From positions 1-11,294 of the forward strand of contig ONFW01000122.1 in assembly GCA_900317215.1 (NCBI GenBank): DNA of 11,294 nt, in the 5' to 3' direction. The translations under genes and the position numbers were made by a program. This DNA is from an uncultured Eubacteriales bacterium (lineage in GTDB: Bacteria > Bacillota > Clostridia > Oscillospirales > Acutalibacteraceae). Shown here in pieces: positions 1 to 7,082 of the stretch. How positions within the stretch are numbered: the stretch's first letter is position 1; every line of letters begins with the position of its first letter. Under the pieces are notes generated by a model. It worked only from the letters and a program-made list of their open reading frames with translations. It made no database searches and was not told where the DNA came from.

Positions 1-77
1 AGTTGTTCTGATAAGGGGAACTGTTCTGACCCTGGTTGTAGTTGTTCTGATACGGGCTGCTGTTCTGACCGGGTGAG
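1..77 (-). repeat. 39-bp tandem repeat in the tail of the membrane protein gene
   Basis: Bases 1-39 and 40-77 are two imperfect copies of a 39-base unit, each beginning agttgttctgata on the plus strand. On the coding (minus) strand the unit encodes 13 residues with the core QNSSPYQNN. The array continues toward or past the left edge, so the copy number cannot be given. Confidence 0.8.
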
Positions 78-1012
78 GGCTGAGCATTATGATCTATACC
101 TCTATAGCCTCCTCCGTAGGAATTGAGGGGAGAATAGCTGCTGCTTTGAGAGGATGAAACAACAGGTGCGAAAACACCTCCGAGAGAAACGCGATTCACA
201 AATCTGCTGATTACCGAAACAAAAAACATATTGCTGAGAGTATATGACAGGAAAAATAAGTACCAGAACCATAGATACTGAAATGTATCAAAAAAGTAAT
301 CTATACCTAATTGGATAATTACGGTAAAAACATAGAAGATCAGGATGATCGCATTTGCAGTGGCTAACATTATGGAAGCAAATCTTAGTCCGAAAGTCAT
401 CCTTAGTGTGCTGTTCCCTGTGCGGATATGCTCCTTGACAGACTTGAAAAAACCGGGGATCAGGAAGCCCTGTGCAATTTTGGAGACTATCATGATAACA
501 GAGACAACAAGCATCATATAATATGTTCCGCTTGCATTTGACGGCAGACTAAAGTTACCTGCTTTGATTATCTGAATTACGTCATATACAGTGAGAGCAG
601 TCCATGCAAGACCCTCCACAATGCCGAATAATTGTATCATAGTAAGAAACGGGATCATTGACTCGGCTGAGTTGTAGTGTCTGCTCTTTATATAGATAGC
701 AAAGGCGCTGATTATTGGAAGCAGCCTGACGATCACAATTATGCTGAGTATCGCAATCATTATGTCAATGTTTGTTACGAGCTGCTCAAACATAACTGTA
801 AAAGCGAAGGAAACGGAATAGCTGTTTATGTTGGTTGTGAGGTTGATCCTGATAGAAATGAACTGCCAGAGCATATAGACGAAAAACACGATTACAGTGC
901 ACAGAACTACAGCAAGTCTCAGCATTGCTCCGCTGCGACCGACACCGCTAAAGCTTTCGTTATCCGGATTTGAAGAGTTATGAGGGGAGGGTGCCTGTTG
1001 AGAGTATATCAT
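1..1012 (-). CDS. Polytopic membrane protein with Gln/Asn-rich tail, unknown function (3' end cut by window edge)
   Basis: The reading frame is open from an ATG at 1010-1012 to base 1, giving 337 residues with no stop, so the C-terminus lies outside the window. The start is preceded by AAGGAG with a 7-base spacer. The N-terminus (about 28 residues, MIYSQQAPSPHNSSN...) is polar. About six hydrophobic segments follow, near residues 30-52, 82-108, 118-140, 163-184, 203-228 and 236-258. From about residue 275 the chain becomes Ser/Gly/Gln/Asn/Tyr-rich and contains a 13-residue tandem repeat with the core QNSSPYQNN. It lies 25 bases downstream of the membrane-protein gene at 1038-2180, which has the same layout, so the two are probably co-transcribed. 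I do not recognise the family; a membrane-anchored scaffold is possible but unproven. The frame itself is well supported by the RBS, hydrophobic pattern and length. Confidence 0.85.
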   Translation of the reverse strand, partial: MIYSQQAPSPHNSSNPDNESFSGVGRSGAMLRLAVVLCTVIVFFVYMLWQFISIRINLTTNINSYSVSFAFTVMFEQLVTNIDIMIAILSIIVIVRLLPIISAFAIYIKSRHYNSAESMIPFLTMIQLFGIVEGLAWTALTVYDVIQIIKAGNFSLPSNASGTYYMMLVVSVIMIVSKIAQGFLIPGFFKSVKEHIRTGNSTLRMTFGLRFASIMLATANAIILIFYVFTVIIQLGIDYFFDTFQYLWFWYLFFLSYTLSNMFFVSVISRFVNRVSLGGVFAPVVSSSQSSSYSPLNSYGGGYRGIDHNAQPSPGQNSSPYQNNYNQGQNSSPYQNN

Positions 1013-1037
1013 ATTTATGCTCCTTTACAAGTTTTTA

Positions 1038-2180
1038 TCAGTCCTTATCAAGCTTTACAGAGGAACTGCTGTCTGAGGGAGCTTCAGTATCAGCAGGTGC
1101 AGCGGTCTGTGCAGGATACTGAGTTCTGGGCTTGAAGGGATTCTCGGGAGCCTGGGGAACAGGTGGAACCTGACCTGTGTAAATGTTCTTATAAATATCC
1201 TGATAGTACTGATTTGCCTTGTAATAGGGAACATAGCCCGCAGATTGATTGTAGTTATAGTTATTGGGAGTTGAATAGTCGGGAATATCCTCGGGATCGG
1301 GAACAGTATGACCATAGTTATATGCGCTCATTCTTGCATTTCTTATTATCATATCGGCAGACATGGCGTAGGAGCCTGCCATGGCAGCTATGCAGACAAA
1401 AACGACCGCAAGAGCAGCAAAAATAATGACATTGAAGGAATTGAGTATCATTTCTGAGTTTTCAAAGCCCTGAACAGATTTGTCCGCAGATATCCTCTCA
1501 ATATACTCCTTGGGAGGAGAAACAAGCTTGAAGAGCTTGACGCAGCAGGCTATAACAGAAGTAAGAGCACCCAGGATTGCCATTATGAAGGAAAGAGCAG
1601 TCCCCTTTTTTGCAAGGAAGCCGGTTTCAACATTTGTGAGTAGAGAGCCGGAAAATCTTAAAAAGCCGATCTCACAGCAGAGAATGGAAAGCCCCAGAAA
1701 CAGAGTAAACCAGAAAAGACCTGCGGCAGAGAAATTGATGCTGCCCGAATAGCCTTCGATATCGTTATAGTTGATAACGCTGACGGAGGCAAAGCTTACA
1801 ACGACTGCAAGGGCAGAATAGATCAGGGCAAGAATAAGACCTGCCTTGAGGAAGCGCAGACCCGCTCCTGTAGGAGGCTCTGCATTTATGCCGCTTCGTG
1901 CCGAGAAAAGACCGACAGCAAGGAAAACGAGGATCAGACATGTGATCGAGCCGAATATGATATTGATGATCGGCTCAGAGCCTGCTCCGAAGATCTGATA
2001 GACAGAACTGAGCACGCTGAGCTTTTGCGAGAATATCATGGCGCAGACAGCGCGGCCGAGAACTGTCAGACCAAGTATCATCAGCGTAACACTGAGTGTA
2101 ACTGAGGTCGATTTTGAGAACAGATTCCCGGAAGGCTCAGAGGTCTTAACATTGTTGTACATAGAATTAAGATTATTCAT
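1038..2180 (-). CDS. Polytopic membrane protein with Pro/Tyr/Gln-rich tail, unknown function
   Basis: This encodes 380 residues. The frame extends upstream to 2264, but the ATG at 2178-2180 (MNNLNSMYNN) is chosen because AAAGGCGG sits 9 bases before it and because the promoter at 2233-2261 overlaps the longer version. Six hydrophobic segments are visible, near residues 27-50, 72-93, 109-133, 148-168, 185-209 and 240-262. After the last one comes a hydrophilic tail of about 118 residues, rich in Tyr, Asn, Pro and Gln and ending in a short charged stretch (SSSSVKLDKD). There is no signal for an enzyme or transporter family that I can name. It is the first gene of a likely two-gene minus-strand operon with the similar membrane protein downstream. 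The shared layout suggests related roles, but I cannot assert sequence homology between the two. Confidence 0.85.
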   Translation of the reverse strand: MNNLNSMYNNVKTSEPSGNLFSKSTSVTLSVTLMILGLTVLGRAVCAMIFSQKLSVLSSVYQIFGAGSEPIINIIFGSITCLILVFLAVGLFSARSGINAEPPTGAGLRFLKAGLILALIYSALAVVVSFASVSVINYNDIEGYSGSINFSAAGLFWFTLFLGLSILCCEIGFLRFSGSLLTNVETGFLAKKGTALSFIMAILGALTSVIACCVKLFKLVSPPKEYIERISADKSVQGFENSEMILNSFNVIIFAALAVVFVCIAAMAGSYAMSADMIIRNARMSAYNYGHTVPDPEDIPDYSTPNNYNYNQSAGYVPYYKANQYYQDIYKNIYTGQVPPVPQAPENPFKPRTQYPAQTAAPADTEAPSDSSSSVKLDKD

Positions 2181-2232
2181 TTGATTATACCGCCTTTCTT
2201 TATATTGATTCCGACGACGATCGTCTATTAAG

Positions 2233-2261
2233 ATTATATAACATTTGCGGTTTATTCGCAA
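2233..2261 (-). promoter_or_regulatory. Sigma-A type promoter for the two membrane protein genes
   Basis: On the minus strand, a -35 box TTGCGA (2261-2256) is separated by 17 bases from a perfect -10 box TATAAT (2238-2233). Transcription would start near 2226, giving a leader of about 46 bases before the ATG at 2180. A 10-base palindrome GACGATCGTC (2216-2225) lies at the predicted start site, and a TTGCG-N7-CGCAA dyad (2245-2261) overlaps the -35 box. Either could be an operator. Confidence 0.75.
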
Positions 2262-2439
2262 CAAAAAACCTTTTGAAAAAGTAGTATTTTACATTAACTT
2301 TTCAAATAAAAAATAGTCGATTTCCGTTCCTGTATCTATGGGATTCAGGTAAGCTGAAAAGAAAACAGATAGAGCTAAACATAGCGAATTTAGGGCGTAA
2401 TTCAGGGGAGCTGAGAAGCAGCGACATGATAAAAAAATA

Positions 2440-2467
2440 TTGACAAAATGTGCCGGAATATTATAAA
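2440..2467 (+). promoter_or_regulatory. Sigma-A type promoter for the decarboxylase gene
   Basis: A perfect -35 box TTGACA (2440-2445) and a -10 box TATAAA (2462-2467) are separated by 16 bases. The predicted start near 2474 gives a leader of only about 33 bases, too short to hold a lysine riboswitch. The promoter also rules out the upstream in-frame GTG/ATG candidates near 2450 as the protein start. Confidence 0.8.
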
Positions 2468-2506
2468 ATAAATCTGTATTTTTTTATTTTTCGGGAGGAA
2501 CCTAAT

Positions 2507-3763
2507 ATGCAGAAAAAACCGTTTATCACCAAGGAAAAGGCTGAAGAGATAATTAAGGAGATCCCCACTCCGTTTCATATATATGATGAAAAGGGTATCA
2601 GAGAAAACGCAAGAAGGCTCAGGGCTGCTTTTGCATGGAACAAGGGCTTCAAGGAGTATTTCGCTGTCAAGGCTACACCTACTCCTGCAATTCTTAAAAT
2701 ACTAAGGGAAGAGGGCTGCGGTACGGACTGCTCGTCCTATGCGGAGCTTCTTATGAGTCAGAGATGCGGTTTCAAAAACCCCGAGATCATGTTCTCGTCA
2801 AACGATACTCCGGAGGAGGAGTTCCGCTTTGCAAATGAGGTTGGCGCTATCATCAATCTCGATGATATCACCCATATAGATATGCTCCAAAGAGTCTGCG
2901 GGATACCAGAGACGATATGCTGCAGATATAATCCCGGCGGGACCTTCTCTATCTCAAATCAGATAATGGATAATCCCGGCGATGCAAAATACGGTATGAC
3001 AAGACCTCAGATGAAGGAGGCATTTCTCCGTCTGAAGGAGCTTGGAGCTAAAAATTTCGGTATACATTCCTTCCTCGCAAGCAACACCGTGTCAAATGAG
3101 TATTATCCCAAGCTTGCAAGGATACTTTTTGAGCTTGCCAAGGAGCTCAGAGAGGAAACAGGTGTAAACATTACCTTTATTAATCTTTCGGGCGGTATCG
3201 GGATACCTTATACTCCTGATAAGGAGCCTAACGATATAATGCTGATAGGTCAGGGAGTAAAAAAGGCGTTTGAGGATATCCTTGTTCCTGCAGGAATGGG
3301 CGACGTCAGCATTTATACCGAGCTCGGACGCTTTATGCTTGCCCCCTACGGTCATCTTGTAACAAAAGCTATACATGAAAAACATATACATAAGGAATAT
3401 ATCGGTGTAGATGCCTGTGCAGCAAACCTTATGCGTCCTGCAATGTACGGCGCTTATCATCATATCACTGTTCTGGGCAAGGAGAATGCTCCCTGCGAGA
3501 AGGTATATGATATTACGGGATCTCTGTGTGAGAATAACGATAAATTTGCTATTGATCGTTGTCTGCCGAAGATAGATATGGGAGATATCCTCGTTATCCA
3601 TGATACGGGTGCTCATGGCTACTCTATGGGATATAACTATAACGGAAGGCTGCGTTCTGCAGAAATACTCCTGCGTGAGGACGGCACTTTTACTATGATC
3701 CGCCGTGCTGAAACTGTAGATGATTATTTTGCAACACTTGAAGGCTTCTGGGATAAGGTGTGA
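2507..3763 (+). CDS. lysA: Fold-type III PLP-dependent decarboxylase, probably diaminopimelate decarboxylase
   Basis: This encodes 418 residues, the usual length for LysA, which converts meso-diaminopimelate to L-lysine and CO2 in the cytosol as the last step of lysine synthesis. The start at 2507 has GGGAGGAA 6 bases upstream. Visible family features are the Schiff-base Lys55 in YFAVKATP, KYG at 161-163, the phosphate-binding SGGIG at 228-232, ELGR at 272-275, MRPAMYGAYHH at 309-319, GSLCENND at 338-345 with the partner-subunit Cys341-Glu342, and NYN at 376-378. The active-site His187 lies in HSFLASN, where typical LysA proteins have HxHxGS, so this is a divergent branch. The GSLCE and RPAxYxAYH motifs favour diaminopimelate over ornithine or arginine, but another substrate such as carboxynorspermidine or a D-amino acid derivative is possible. 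The gene is a single unit with its own promoter and terminator. Confidence 0.75.
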   Translation: MQKKPFITKEKAEEIIKEIPTPFHIYDEKGIRENARRLRAAFAWNKGFKEYFAVKATPTPAILKILREEGCGTDCSSYAELLMSQRCGFKNPEIMFSSNDTPEEEFRFANEVGAIINLDDITHIDMLQRVCGIPETICCRYNPGGTFSISNQIMDNPGDAKYGMTRPQMKEAFLRLKELGAKNFGIHSFLASNTVSNEYYPKLARILFELAKELREETGVNITFINLSGGIGIPYTPDKEPNDIMLIGQGVKKAFEDILVPAGMGDVSIYTELGRFMLAPYGHLVTKAIHEKHIHKEYIGVDACAANLMRPAMYGAYHHITVLGKENAPCEKVYDITGSLCENNDKFAIDRCLPKIDMGDILVIHDTGAHGYSMGYNYNGRLRSAEILLREDGTFTMIRRAETVDDYFATLEGFWDKV

Positions 3764-3799
3764 TCCTCAACAGAAAAATGAATATAAATTCAGAAAAAG

Positions 3800-3833
3800 A
3801 GACTGCCGCACAAATGATGCGACAGTCTTTTTT
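3800..3833 (+). terminator. Rho-independent terminator of the decarboxylase gene
   Basis: The stem AGACTG-C-CGCA (3800-3810) pairs with TGCG-A-CAGTCT (3818-3828) with one mismatch and a 7-base loop. A run of six T residues follows the stem (3828-3833). It lies 36 bases after the stop codon. Confidence 0.9.
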
Positions 3834-3890
3834 GGATCAATATACAAGATGACCGGATAATAATACTTAAAAAATGCGCTTGTTTTATTA

Positions 3891-3940
3891 TGTAATCAAT
3901 TTATTACAAAATTTTTATAATAATTATACAAAATTGTAAT
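3891..3940. promoter_or_regulatory. Possible operator: TGTAAT dyads upstream of the aquaporin promoter
   Basis: TGTAAT (3891-3896), six bases, then ATTACA (3903-3908) form a perfect inverted repeat. A second dyad TACAA-AA-TTGTA and a third TGTAAT (3935-3940) abut the -35 box. The region is very AT-rich, so chance is possible. The spacing is one base too long for the GlnR/TnrA consensus. No regulator is assigned. Confidence 0.35.
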
Positions 3941-3968
3941 TGAATATTGAAAAGAAATGAATTATAAT
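3940..3968 (+). promoter_or_regulatory. Sigma-A type promoter for the aquaporin gene
   Basis: A -35 box TTGAAT (3940-3945) and a perfect -10 box TATAAT (3963-3968) are separated by 17 bases, with an AT-rich stretch upstream that could act as an UP element. Transcription would start near 3975. The leader holds a small hairpin, CCGTT-ATA-AACGG (3985-3997), just before the ribosome binding site. Confidence 0.7.
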
Positions 3969-4018
3969 AAACATACACTATAAACCGTTATAAACGGAAA
4001 AAATCAGGGGGTATTATT

Positions 4019-4774
4019 ATGCAGTTACTCAAAAAATGCTTGGCAGAATGTATCGGAACATTTGTGCTTGTGCTGTTCGGCTGTGGCACGGCAGTTGCCG
4101 TCGGCTGCAACGGAGCAGTGGCAAACGAAGCGTACTTCATGACAGCTCTTGCTTTTGGTCTTGTGATCGTTGCAATGGCTTATTCCATTGGCAATATTTC
4201 GGGTTGTCACATCAACCCTGCAGTATCTATCGGCGTGTTTGTCAGCGGCAAAATGAAGGGCGGCGAATTCTGCGCTTATATTGCCTCCCAGTTTATCGGT
4301 GCTATCATCGGCGGTGCTGTGCTTAAAGGTATCTTCCCTGACAGCGGTCTTGGCACTAACGGTATTTACGATAATAATATATGGGCATCTCTGCTTATCG
4401 AAATAATACTGACATTTGTTTTTGTGCTGGCTATTCTGGGTGTTACCTCAAAAGTACAGAACGGTTCGGTCGCTGGTATCGTAATCGGTCTTACGCTTAC
4501 ACTTGTTCATATTTTCGGCATACACTTCACAGGAACCTCCGTAAACCCTGCAAGAAGCTTTGGACCTGCTATTTTCGCAGGCGGAGATGCTTTTACAAAC
4601 GTATGGGTATTTATAGTTGCTCCTCTTGTAGGCGGTGTTCTTGCTGCGCTCGTTTATAAATTCCTTGACGCAGGCTCCGCAACCAAGGAAGAAGCTCCTG
4701 CGGCATCAGCTCCCGTAAAGACGGCTGCGGCCAGATCATCAAAGCCCTCAGGTTCAAAAAAGAAGAAGAGATGA
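4019..4774 (+). CDS. aqpZ: Aquaporin Z-type water channel (MIP family)
   Basis: This encodes 251 residues, slightly longer than typical AqpZ (about 230) because of a C-terminal tail. The protein should be a six-helix tetrameric channel letting water cross the cytoplasmic membrane. Both pore signatures are present, HINPAVS (NPA at 66-68) and SVNPARS (NPA at 176-178). By alignment from memory with E. coli AqpZ, the selectivity filter is Phe46, His164, Thr173 and Arg179, the water-specific set. Glycerol facilitators instead have NPARD and a small residue at the His position, so GlpF is unlikely. The last 35 or so residues are Ala/Pro/Ser then basic (SGSKKKKR), a probable cytosolic tail of unknown use. 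The start has an AGGGGG box 8 bases upstream. The gene stands alone between its own promoter and terminator, with possible operator dyads upstream. Confidence 0.92.
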   Translation: MQLLKKCLAECIGTFVLVLFGCGTAVAVGCNGAVANEAYFMTALAFGLVIVAMAYSIGNISGCHINPAVSIGVFVSGKMKGGEFCAYIASQFIGAIIGGAVLKGIFPDSGLGTNGIYDNNIWASLLIEIILTFVFVLAILGVTSKVQNGSVAGIVIGLTLTLVHIFGIHFTGTSVNPARSFGPAIFAGGDAFTNVWVFIVAPLVGGVLAALVYKFLDAGSATKEEAPAASAPVKTAAARSSKPSGSKKKKR

Positions 4775-4791
4775 CCTTTTGGTCGTCCTTT

Positions 4792-4828
4792 CACCGAAGT
4801 CGTTCCTGCGATCGGCTTCGGTGTTTTC
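4792..4828 (+). terminator. Rho-independent terminator of the aquaporin gene
   Basis: CACCGAAG (4792-4799) pairs perfectly with CTTCGGTG (4816-4823), and TTTTC follows. The interior can add a further TCG/CGA helix. It lies 18 bases after the stop. The T run is short, so read-through toward the phosphatase gene is possible. Confidence 0.8.
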
Positions 4829-4919
4829 TGTTGTAAAACTAAGATTATAATAAGACCTCCCCAGTCAAAACACCGCAATAATCGAATAAATGATTTCTAT
4901 GCAGCGTATCGCTGGCAGG

Positions 4920-4948
4920 TTGACAATAGAGAGAATATTCATTATAAT
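4920..4948 (+). promoter_or_regulatory. Perfect-consensus sigma-A promoter of the phosphorylation island
   Basis: TTGACA (4920-4925), a 17-base spacer and TATAAT (4943-4948) match the consensus at every position. The predicted start near 4955 gives a leader of about 56 bases. Five bases upstream of the -35 box is a dyad, CAGCG-TAT-CGCTG (4902-4914), a possible operator. Such a strong core promoter would normally need a repressor or be constitutively high. Confidence 0.85.
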
Positions 4949-5010
4949 GAAAATGTATAATTGTCTGTAGAGCATGATCGCCTGCTGTACAGAGCAAGGA
5001 AGGGCTGACT

Positions 5011-5745
5011 ATGCGGATAGAGTGTGCGAGCTTTACCTCCTGCGGAGAACGGGAAATAAATGAGGATCGTTTCAGCATAACAAGACTTGATAACGAGAAC
5101 GTCTGCGCTGCTCTTGCAGACGGTATAGGCGGAGAGGGCATGGGATATGCCGCAGCAGAGATCGCCGTTCATTCTGCGGAGGATGTTTTCAGAGCTTTCC
5201 ATGACAGAGAAGATATTATTGAGCTGATATTTGAATCGGCGCAGAAGAGAATACTATATGAAAAAAAAGAACGCAGGATAAGAAATTCAATGAAAAGCAC
5301 GCTTGCGGCAGCGGTGTTCTGCAATGGCGGCTTATATACAGGATATATCGGAGATACGAGGATCTATGTATATAAAAATGGAGAGCTTGTTTATAGGAGC
5401 TGTGACCACAGCCTGACCGGATTATATGAAAAAACAGGAGAGATATCGGCTCAGAGTGTGAGGACGCATCCTGACAGAAACAAACTGCTGAGATGTCTGG
5501 GTGATGAATGGGACAGCACCAGTAAATATGAAAATGGCTGCAGAATTAAAATAGAACAGGGACTTGCGGTGCTTTTGTGTACCGACGGATTCTGGGTTAA
5601 TATAGATGACGAAAAGATAGAAGACTGCCTCAGGGAAAGCAACGGTGCTGAGATGTGGCTTGATAAGATGAGCCGAATCGCAGGCGAAAACTGCATGGAT
5701 CCCATACATGACAATTATTCTGCAGTGACCTTGAAGGTCACCTGA
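5011..5745 (+). CDS. PP2C-family Ser/Thr protein phosphatase
   Basis: This encodes 244 residues, a complete single-domain bacterial PP2C (PPM) phosphatase, the metal-dependent cytosolic class that removes phosphate from Ser/Thr (PrpC/Stp type). The start ATG at 5011 has AAGGAAGG 7 bases upstream. All core motifs are present: NED with Asp19, ADGIGG with Asp37, STLAAA at 96-101, GDTR at 114-117, CDHS at 131-134, CTDG with Asp192 and DNYS with Asp234-Asn235. The metal-binding aspartates are therefore intact and activity is expected. There is no signal peptide or membrane segment. It is the first gene after the strong promoter at 4920-4948 and lies 56 bases before the kinase gene. That position suggests it dephosphorylates the kinase or its substrates. 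It differs clearly from the second PP2C encoded at 7083-7874, so it is not a recent duplicate. Confidence 0.93.
   Translation: MRIECASFTSCGEREINEDRFSITRLDNENVCAALADGIGGEGMGYAAAEIAVHSAEDVFRAFHDREDIIELIFESAQKRILYEKKERRIRNSMKSTLAAAVFCNGGLYTGYIGDTRIYVYKNGELVYRSCDHSLTGLYEKTGEISAQSVRTHPDRNKLLRCLGDEWDSTSKYENGCRIKIEQGLAVLLCTDGFWVNIDDEKIEDCLRESNGAEMWLDKMSRIAGENCMDPIHDNYSAVTLKVT
5725..5741. repeat. 17-base dyad at the end of the first phosphatase gene
   Basis: GTGACCTT (5725-5732), one G, then AAGGTCAC (5734-5741) form a perfect inverted repeat ending four bases before the end of the stop codon. With its one-base centre it is a DNA palindrome more than an RNA hairpin, although a hairpin with a larger loop is possible. 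No T run follows, so it is not a terminator. Confidence 0.4.
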
Positions 5746-5786
5746 GCCTGAGCAGCTAAAAAGACGCTGACGGAGATTGATCGATC

Positions 5787-5793
5787 AGAGGTG
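5787..5793 (+). promoter_or_regulatory. Ribosome binding site that decides the kinase start
   Basis: AGAGGTG lies 8 bases before the ATG at 5802. The upstream in-frame GTG at 5793 overlaps this element and so cannot be the start. A palindrome TGATCGATCA (5778-5787) abuts it. Confidence 0.6.
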
Positions 5794-5801
5794 TGGATAT
5801 T

Positions 5802-7079
5802 ATGTTGTGTCCTAATTGTTTTTCACGTTCATTTGAAGGAAATGTCTGCTCTGTATGCGGGTATGAAATGAAGGACGACAAGTGCATAGAGGATCTGAAG
5901 CTGTTCTGTAAGCTTAAAAACAGATATGTTATAGGCAGATCTCTTGGAGCAGGCGGCTTTGGGATAACCTATATGGCATATGATAATGTAAATGACGTGA
6001 GAGTATGTGTTAAGGAGTACTTTCCTATGGGTCTTGTTATACGTGACAGAGACGGTGTATCCGTTCAGTATACAAGACAGAACAGGATACAGGAGTTTGA
6101 GCATGGTATAGAAAGATTTATCGATGAAGCCAACATTATCAGTGAAATGAAAAATATTTCGGGCGTTGTCAAGGTGACTGACTGCTTTAAGGAAAACGGC
6201 ACGGCTTATTATGTCATGGAATACCTCGACGGAGTATCACTGAAAAAGCTTGTACCCGAGCATGGCATGGATCTTCTCAATGCGAGCAGCATTATAATCA
6301 AGGCGGGTCGCACCCTTGACCTTATACATAAGGAAAAGGGCTATCTTCACAGAGATATCAGCCCGGAAAATATAATGATACTTGATTCGGGCAGGGTGGT
6401 CGTCATAGATTTTGGCAGCGCAAAGAATTTTTTTATGAGCAACAGCAATTACACTATTACCCTCAAGCACGGCTTTGCGCCTATTGAACAGTATTCATCG
6501 ACCGATATGCAGGGGCCTTTTACCGATCTTTATGCTCTTGCCAGTACATACTATTATGTTTTGACGGGAAAGGTCATACCGAGGGCTACCGACAGGCTTA
6601 CGGGAGCACAGTATGAGCCGCTGTCAAGCCTGCGACCCGATGTGGGACAGGAGATATCGGATACGGTCGACAGGGCTCTTATGCTCAAGCCAAGCGAGAG
6701 AACACAGACAATAGGTGAATTTCTTGACGCTCTTGAGATGCTTGTCAAGGAAAGGACCAGAAACGATAATTTTGTTTATGTATCTGTCAGTATAGACGGA
6801 GCCGTTCAGGAGAGGATCAAGGTAGAAGAGGATAAAGAGGTTATGGTGGGAAGATCCTCAAAATGCGATATTGTGTTCCCGGGCTGCGATAATGTCAGTA
6901 AGCTGCACTGCAAGCTGATGTTTGACGGCAAAAAAAAGCAGTTCTGCATAGAGGACTGCTCAACCAACGGAACATATATCAATTATGTCAGAATGGATAA
7001 GGGTGTAAAATACTATGTCGGTAAACAGGATCTTATAATTCTTGCAAATACAAGATTCAGACTGATATTGGGGGAATAA
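5802..7079 (+). CDS. Soluble Ser/Thr protein kinase with N-terminal zinc ribbon and C-terminal FHA domain
   Basis: This encodes 425 residues from the ATG at 5802. Domains in order are a zinc ribbon (C3-x2-C6 and C16-x2-C19), a Hanks-type kinase domain (about 42-315) and an FHA domain (about 325-425). The kinase has a GAGGFG loop (49-54), VKEYFP with catalytic Lys71, probable helix-C Glu109, HRDISPEN with Asp185 and Asn190, DFG with Asp203, and FAPIEQY at 225-231. All catalytic residues are present. The FHA domain has GRS (350-352), SKLH (366-369) and STNGT (387-391), the phosphothreonine-binding signature. No membrane segment is visible, unlike PrkC/PknB kinases, so it acts in the cytosol. 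It probably phosphorylates Thr/Ser substrates and docks on pThr sites, perhaps its own. PP2C genes flank it on both sides; the downstream one starts 3 bases after its stop, implying translational coupling. Confidence 0.94.
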   Translation: MLCPNCFSRSFEGNVCSVCGYEMKDDKCIEDLKLFCKLKNRYVIGRSLGAGGFGITYMAYDNVNDVRVCVKEYFPMGLVIRDRDGVSVQYTRQNRIQEFEHGIERFIDEANIISEMKNISGVVKVTDCFKENGTAYYVMEYLDGVSLKKLVPEHGMDLLNASSIIIKAGRTLDLIHKEKGYLHRDISPENIMILDSGRVVVIDFGSAKNFFMSNSNYTITLKHGFAPIEQYSSTDMQGPFTDLYALASTYYYVLTGKVIPRATDRLTGAQYEPLSSLRPDVGQEISDTVDRALMLKPSERTQTIGEFLDALEMLVKERTRNDNFVYVSVSIDGAVQERIKVEEDKEVMVGRSSKCDIVFPGCDNVSKLHCKLMFDGKKKQFCIEDCSTNGTYINYVRMDKGVKYYVGKQDLIILANTRFRLILGE

Positions 7080-7082
7080 GCC

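Larger units (their letters stand above)
2181..2506. other. Divergent intergenic region, 326 bases
   Basis: This AT-rich region separates the minus-strand membrane protein operon from the plus-strand decarboxylase. It holds one promoter for each side (2233-2261 minus, 2440-2467 plus). It also holds two imperfect direct copies of a 19-base sequence (attcagg..agctga.aag, 2343-2361 and 2400-2418, 16 of 19 matching). I see no RNA gene, riboswitch or small coding region in it. Confidence 0.6.

Noticed and set aside
677..973. Plus-strand reading frame of 98 residues
   Set aside because: It is antisense to the well-supported minus-strand membrane protein gene (1-1012) and has no RBS or recognisable protein features.
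2181..2264. Longer N-terminus for the membrane protein starting at 2264
   Set aside because: It overlaps the promoter boxes at 2233-2261 and encodes a basic, unfamily-like extension; the ATG at 2180 has its own RBS.
2450..2506. Longer N-terminus for the decarboxylase starting near 2450
   Set aside because: This stretch overlaps the -35/-10 spacer and -10 box of the promoter at 2440-2467, while the ATG at 2507 has an ideal ribosome binding site.
2468..2506. Lysine riboswitch upstream of the lysA-like gene
   Set aside because: The predicted leader is only about 33 bases, far shorter than the lysine riboswitch (over 150 bases).
3092..3616. Minus-strand reading frame of 174 residues inside the decarboxylase gene
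   Set aside because: It is the antisense shadow of conserved decarboxylase motifs, with no RBS and no domain.
4019..4774. Glycerol facilitator (GlpF)
   Set aside because: The second motif reads NPARS, not NPARD, and the filter residues Phe46, His164, Thr173 and Arg179 are those of water channels.
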